DNA of 9,294 nt, from the NCBI GenBank assembly GCA_030263275.1, contig SZOR01000136.1, positions 1-9,294 on the forward strand, read 5' to 3'. The notes under the pieces were generated by a model. The model saw nothing but the letters and a program-made list of their open reading frames with translations. It made no database searches and had not been told where the DNA came from. Source of the DNA: DSNY01 sp016861185. GTDB taxonomy: Bacteria > Pseudomonadota > Gammaproteobacteria > Burkholderiales > Burkholderiaceae_F. The translations under genes and the position numbers were made by a program. Positions within the stretch are counted from its first letter, which is position 1. Every line of letters begins with the position of its first letter. Shown in pieces: positions 6,209 to 9,294 of this stretch.

Positions 6209-6230
6209 CGCGCCGAATCCGTTCGGCGCG
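6209..6230 (-). other. GC-rich hairpin in the macrodomain gene leader
   Basis: CGCGCCGAA (6209-6217) and TTCGGCGCG (6222-6230) form a perfect nine-base-pair stem with a four-base loop, 16 bases upstream of the Shine-Dalgarno and 74 bases after the ATPase stop. No T-run follows on the minus strand, so it is not a classical terminator. It may protect or separate the two messages, or overlap a control site. Confidence 0.5.
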
Positions 6231-6304
6231 GCGCCCGCCAATCGTACGCGCGCTCGACGGCCGCAGGGAGCGGCCATCAAGGCGTGCAGCACTGCAGCGT
6301 CGCC

Positions 6305-7831
6305 TCAGGGCGCGCGACGGTCGGCGCCGGCTTCTTCATCGGCATGCACCGCGCGGTCGCGCGCCCACGCGCGCAGCGCGCCGATGCGTTCGGCCATCAC
6401 GACCGACAGCGGCCGCGTGCGCTCCAGCTCGGCGAAGATGTCGCTCGACGCGAGCGCGGCGCCGCGCGCCTTCGCCTCGAAGCCGGCGGCGACGATCGCC
6501 TGCTCGATCTCGGCGCCGGAAAAGCCTTCCGAGCGCTGCGCGATGCCGGCGACGTCGAACGCGGCCGGATCGTGCCCGCGCTTGCGCAGATGAATCGCCG
6601 CGATCTGTTCGCGCGCCGCCGCGTGCGGAAAATCGACGAAGAAGATCTCGTCGAAGCGGCCCTTGCGGATCAGCTCCGGCGGAAGCTCGGAAATGTCGTT
6701 CGCGGTGGCGACGATGAACACCGGCTTGTCGCGCTCGGCAAGCCAGGTGAGCAACGAGCCGAGCACGCGCCGCGACACGCCGCCGTCCTGCTCGGCGCCG
6801 CCGGTGGCGATGCCCTTTTCGAGCTCGTCGATCCACAGCACACACGGCGCCATGCCCTCGGCGGCGGCGAGCGCCTGCCGCAGGTTTCTCTCGGTTTCGC
6901 CGTAGTACTTGTTGTAGAGGGCGCCGAAGTCGAGCCGCATCAGTGGCACGCCCCATTCGCCGGCGATCGCACGCGCAGCGAGGCTCTTGCCTCCCCCTTG
7001 CACGCCGAGCAGCAGGATGCCCTTCGGGCGGTCGGCGTTGCCGGCACCCACGCTCTCGAGGAAGGGCGCGCGCCGCAGCGCGACCCAGTGCTTCATCCGC
7101 GCCAGTCCGCCGACGTCTTCGAAGCGCACCTTCGACGCCTCGAAGCCGAGGGCCCCGGCGCCGAGCGCCTCGTGTTTGGTCGTCAGCACGCGCCGCAGGT
7201 CGTCGGCGTTGATCTCGCCGTCGGCGCGCAGCGCCTGCCGCACGAAGCGGCGCACGTCCTCGACCTCGAGCCCCATCAGGTGCAGCACGAGCTGCTCGAC
7301 GATCGCGCGGTCGCCACGCGCCTTCTCGCCTGACTGCGAATGCCACAGCTTCGCTTCCTCGGCGAGGATCGCGCGGATGTCCTCGCGCGTCGGCAGTTGC
7401 GGGCGGAAGTGCGCGGCGAGCCGCAGCAGCTCGGACGGCACGTCCTCCAGCCGCGGGCTGACGAACACGAGCGTGCGCGCCGTGCGGTAATGCTCGAGCG
7501 CGATCTCGCGTATCAGCCGCACGTTGACGGGACTGGCGAAGCCCGGATGCGCGTCGCACAGCGCGTAGACGCCGTTCTGCGCGGTCTTGTCGATGTGCTT
7601 GAGCGCGTCGGTCAGCTCGTTGGTCTGGTAGATCGACGAATCGCTCGCCGCGCCCTGGTAGCGGCCGATGCCGTCGACGATGCTCCAGCGGAACAGCACC
7701 TGGTTCTCGAGGTTGCACGCCTGCTGCAGCAGCTTCAGGATGCGCGGCTCCTCGTGCGTTTCGATCAGGATGATTGGCACTTTCGAGCGCAGCAGCGAAC
7801 ACAGTTCGCGCACCTCGGCCTGTTCGTTCAT
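6305..7831 (-). CDS. Ycf46-like AAA+ ATPase
   Basis: A 508-residue ATPase of the Ycf46 type, known from cyanobacteria, plastid genomes and many proteobacteria. Its role is poorly defined; a link to inorganic carbon use has been proposed in cyanobacteria. Residues 1 to about 225 form the characteristic N-terminal region, opening ELCSLLRSKVPIILIETHEE, which resembles a degenerate AAA module without a P-loop. The active AAA+ core follows: VRFEDVGGL (236-243), Walker A GVQGGGKS (276-283, K282), pore-loop-like NKYYGETE (307-314), Walker B VLWIDE (331-336), sensor 1 N378 in VATAND, arginine finger region LIRKGRFDE (387-395) and sensor 2 region GFSGAEIEQ (436-444). No membrane segment is seen. The ATG at 7831 follows GAGG (7839-7842) by seven bases. 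It starts 99 bases after the uppP stop. The family is clear; substrate and partner are unknown. Confidence 0.93.
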   Translation of the reverse strand: MNEQAEVRELCSLLRSKVPIILIETHEEPRILKLLQQACNLENQVLFRWSIVDGIGRYQGAASDSSIYQTNELTDALKHIDKTAQNGVYALCDAHPGFASPVNVRLIREIALEHYRTARTLVFVSPRLEDVPSELLRLAAHFRPQLPTREDIRAILAEEAKLWHSQSGEKARGDRAIVEQLVLHLMGLEVEDVRRFVRQALRADGEINADDLRRVLTTKHEALGAGALGFEASKVRFEDVGGLARMKHWVALRRAPFLESVGAGNADRPKGILLLGVQGGGKSLAARAIAGEWGVPLMRLDFGALYNKYYGETERNLRQALAAAEGMAPCVLWIDELEKGIATGGAEQDGGVSRRVLGSLLTWLAERDKPVFIVATANDISELPPELIRKGRFDEIFFVDFPHAAAREQIAAIHLRKRGHDPAAFDVAGIAQRSEGFSGAEIEQAIVAAGFEAKARGAALASSDIFAELERTRPLSVVMAERIGALRAWARDRAVHADEEAGADRRAP

Positions 7832-7930
7832 CGCTTTTCCTCTCCCGTGCGGCTGGCGCGATCTTGCCGCAGCCGCCGGCAGGCGTGTACGACCGTAAGC
7901 GCTTCAAAGCCGGCGGAATTCGCGCAGGCC
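7832..7930 (-). other. uppP-ATPase intergenic region with a long-loop inverted repeat
   Basis: CCGCCGGC (7873-7880) and GCCGGCGG (7909-7916) are perfect inverse complements around a 28-base loop that contains the eight-base palindrome AAGCGCTT (7897-7904). No T-run follows on the minus strand. It could slow or separate transcription between uppP and the ATPase gene. I see no convincing promoter in this gap. Confidence 0.4.
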
Positions 7931-8788
7931 CTACTGCGTCCAGTCGACCAGACCCGAGTACGCGGTCAGCAGGATCACGGCCCCGAACGCGATCCGATAC
8001 CAGGCGAACAGGCGGAAGTCGTGCGTGCTCAGATAGCGCAGCAGCCAGCGCACGCACAGCAGTGCGGCGGTGAACGCGGCGGCGAAGCCCACGCCGTACG
8101 CGGCGAAGTCGTCGACGACGAGCTGATCGCGCGCCTTGTACAGCGTGTAGACGCTGGCGCCGACGACCGTCGGGATCGCCAGGAAGAACGAGAACTCGGT
8201 CGCCGCCTTGCGCGAGAAGCCGAAGATCAGCCCGCCGATGATCGTCGCGCCCGAGCGGCTCGTGCCCGGGATCAGCGCGAAGCACTGCGCGCAGCCGATC
8301 TTCAGCGCGTCGAGCGTGCGCACGTCGTCGATCGTCTCGATGCGCGCATGACGCGTTCCCTCCAGGTCGCGTTCGCCGTAGCGGCGGTGATGGCGCGCCT
8401 CGGCCCACAGGATCACCAGCCCGCCGGCGACGAGCGCGACGGCCACCGGCAGCGGCTTGAACAGCAGCAGCTCGATCGTGCTCTTGAACAGCACGCCGGC
8501 TGCGGCCGCGGGCAGGAAGGCGACCGCGACGTTCAGCGCGAGCTGCTGTTCGCGCCGATCGGTCGCGAGCCCGCCGACGAGGCGCGCCAGCCGCGCGCGG
8601 TACTCCCAGCAGACGGCGAGGATCGCGCCCGCCTGGATGGCGACGATGAATACCGCGCGCGTGGCGACGCGAAAGCGCAGCAGGTCCTCGACGACGATCA
8701 GGTGTCCGGTCGACGAGATCGGGAGGAATTCGGTCAGACCCTCGACGATGCCGAGGATCGCGGCTTTGATCAGCAGCGGCAGGTCCAC
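7931..8788 (-). CDS. uppP: Undecaprenyl-diphosphatase UppP (BacA family)
   Basis: A 285-residue integral membrane enzyme that dephosphorylates undecaprenyl diphosphate to regenerate the lipid carrier for peptidoglycan and other envelope polymers; overproduction in other bacteria gives bacitracin resistance. Both family motifs are intact: EGLTEFLPISSTGH at residues 16-29 (E16, E20, S26, H29) and PGTSRSGAT at 174-182 (catalytic R178). Several hydrophobic segments follow the family pattern, with a charged loop between (about 130-160). Length is near that of E. coli UppP (273). I place the start at the GTG at 8788, giving the usual N-terminus (M)DLPLLIKAAILGIVEG, with GGGAG five bases upstream. 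A TTG at 8800 is also in frame, but it overlaps the T-run of a terminator hairpin and has no good ribosome site. That hairpin, immediately upstream, raises the question of how the gene is transcribed. Confidence 0.96.
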   Translation of the reverse strand: MDLPLLIKAAILGIVEGLTEFLPISSTGHLIVVEDLLRFRVATRAVFIVAIQAGAILAVCWEYRARLARLVGGLATDRREQQLALNVAVAFLPAAAAGVLFKSTIELLLFKPLPVAVALVAGGLVILWAEARHHRRYGERDLEGTRHARIETIDDVRTLDALKIGCAQCFALIPGTSRSGATIIGGLIFGFSRKAATEFSFFLAIPTVVGASVYTLYKARDQLVVDDFAAYGVGFAAAFTAALLCVRWLLRYLSTHDFRLFAWYRIAFGAVILLTAYSGLVDWTQ

Positions 8789-8793
8789 GCGGG

Positions 8794-8798
8794 CTCCC
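8794..8798 (-). promoter_or_regulatory. uppP: Ribosome-binding site of uppP
   Basis: GGGAG on the minus strand, five bases before the GTG at 8788. It directly follows the T-run of the upstream terminator hairpin, with no base between them. Confidence 0.7.
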
Positions 8799-8826
8799 AA
8801 AAAAATCCGGGAGGCCTGCTCCCGGA
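8799..8826 (-). terminator. Intrinsic terminator or attenuator before uppP
   Basis: On the minus strand TCCGGGAG (8826-8819) and CTCCCGGA (8813-8806) form a perfect eight-base-pair stem with a CAGGC loop, followed at once by seven T (8805-8799). This is a textbook rho-independent terminator. It lies 37 bases after the stop of the gene entering from the right and would end its message. The T-run abuts the uppP ribosome site, so it may also attenuate uppP. Confidence 0.85.
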
Positions 8827-8835
8827 CGCGGCCGC

Positions 8836-8864
8836 ATTATGCGGGCGCCCGCACGATTCGGCAC
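8836..8864 (-). promoter_or_regulatory. Weak candidate uppP promoter with palindromic spacer
   Basis: CATAAT (minus strand, 8841-8836) matches five of six -10 bases. GTGCCG (8864-8859), 17 bases upstream, matches only three of six -35 bases. The spacer holds the perfect 14-base palindrome TGCGGGCGCCCGCA (8840-8853), a possible operator. A start near 8829 would put the terminator hairpin at the very 5' end of the uppP message. Confidence 0.2.
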
Positions 8865-9294
8865 TACTTCGGTTCGATGTCGACGCGCAGCCCGCGGTAG
8901 GACACGGCCACCGCGGTGGCACGGTAGACGACGCCGGCGCGTTTCAGCTCGTCTTCCGGCAGCGCGACCAGCGCGAAGTCCGGCAGCGCCGCGCCCTTGC
9001 GCTCGAGCAACTGCGAGAAGCCGAACATCCGCGGCAGCCCGCCAAGCCGTACGTCGTCGATCGTCACCTGCGTCAGCATGACGCCGTTGCGCGCGGCATT
9101 CAGCATCGGCTTGCCCGACACCTCGATGCGCGCGTTCAGCCACCCGTACAGACCGGCGTCGGGTGCGGTGTTCGGCAGCCGGACGTTCCACGCGAGCTGC
9201 AGCCGTTCGGCCGCAGGCATCAGTCCGACTTCGGGGCGGCGCAGCTCGAGTCCCCGGAAAACTTCCAGCAGCGAGCCGAGGTCGGTTTCGATCT
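8864..9294 (-). CDS. C-terminal part of an unidentified protein, possibly DUF1439/YceB-like
   Basis: The frame is open from the right edge to a TAG at 8864-8866, giving 143 residues of a longer protein; the true start is outside. An internal ATG at 9220 is unlikely to be the start because the coding pattern continues upstream of it (LGSLLEVFRGLELRRPEVGL). The sequence alternates short hydrophobic strands with polar turns (LQLAWNVRLP, NARIEVSGKP, GVMLTQVTIDDVRLGGLP) and ends ATAVAVSYRGLRVDIEPK. This resembles the beta-rich end of small periplasmic DUF1439/YceB-type lipoproteins, but the resemblance is loose and the signal peptide region is not in the window. Its message should stop at the terminator 8799-8826. 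Confidence 0.6.
   Translation of the reverse strand, partial: IETDLGSLLEVFRGLELRRPEVGLMPAAERLQLAWNVRLPNTAPDAGLYGWLNARIEVSGKPMLNAARNGVMLTQVTIDDVRLGGLPRMFGFSQLLERKGAALPDFALVALPEDELKRAGVVYRATAVAVSYRGLRVDIEPK

Noticed and set aside
8798..8800. TTG at 8800 as start of UppP
   Set aside because: It lies in the T-run of the terminator hairpin with only a weak GGA upstream; the GTG at 8788 has GGGAG at five bases and gives the typical UppP N-terminus.
6336..9191. A 951-residue open frame on the minus strand spanning uppP and the ATPase
   Set aside because: It is a stop-free shifted frame over two well-supported genes and its intergenic gap, with arginine-dominated sequence and no recognisable domain.

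Overview
The window is GC-rich chromosomal DNA of bacterial type: Shine-Dalgarno-led genes, sigma-70-like promoter elements and a strong bias to G or C at third codon positions. The gene families (TorR/OmpR-type regulator, multi-PAS hybrid kinase, UppP, Ycf46-like AAA+ ATPase, YmdB-like macrodomain) and the C5/G5 palindromic intergenic repeats suggest a proteobacterium, most likely beta- or gamma-. That placement is inference; there is no rRNA or other marker gene here. No tRNA, rRNA, CRISPR array, transposase or phage gene was seen.

Layout. (1) Positions 1-397, minus strand: 5' part of an unrecognised alanine-rich protein that runs off the left edge. (2) Positions 398-611: divergent control region with a good promoter facing right and candidate response-regulator half-sites. 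(3) Positions 612-1328, plus: OmpR/TorR-type response regulator. (4) Positions 1329-1446: short gap with a second candidate promoter that resembles the first. (5) Positions 1447-5382, plus: 1311-residue soluble hybrid histidine kinase, GAF-PAS x6-HisKA-HATPase-REC. (6) Positions 5383-5633: convergent intergenic region holding four copies of a C-run/G-run palindromic repeat, two in each orientation. (7) Positions 5634-8788, minus: macrodomain protein, Ycf46-like AAA+ ATPase and undecaprenyl-diphosphatase UppP, transcribed leftward in the order uppP, ATPase, macrodomain. (8) Positions 8864-9294, minus: C-terminal part of a protein entering from the right edge, followed by a strong intrinsic terminator lying directly against the uppP ribosome-binding site.

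How the genes work together. The regulator and kinase form a probable two-component pair. The kinase has no membrane segment and should sense a cytoplasmic cue through its GAF and PAS domains. It ends in its own receiver domain but has no HPt domain, so either it phosphorylates the regulator directly or an unlinked HPt protein completes a relay. The leftward genes share a direction but are separated by 75 to 125 bases with hairpins between them; no common pathway is evident. UppP recycles the undecaprenyl carrier lipid for cell-wall synthesis, the macrodomain protein acts on ADP-ribose derivatives, and the ATPase is of poorly defined function.

No wholly new system is evident. The points most worth checking are the terminator placed against the uppP ribosome-binding site, the matched promoters of regulator and kinase, the recently shuffled PAS units, the clustered palindromic repeats, and the cysteine in place of the catalytic-loop aspartate of the macrodomain.
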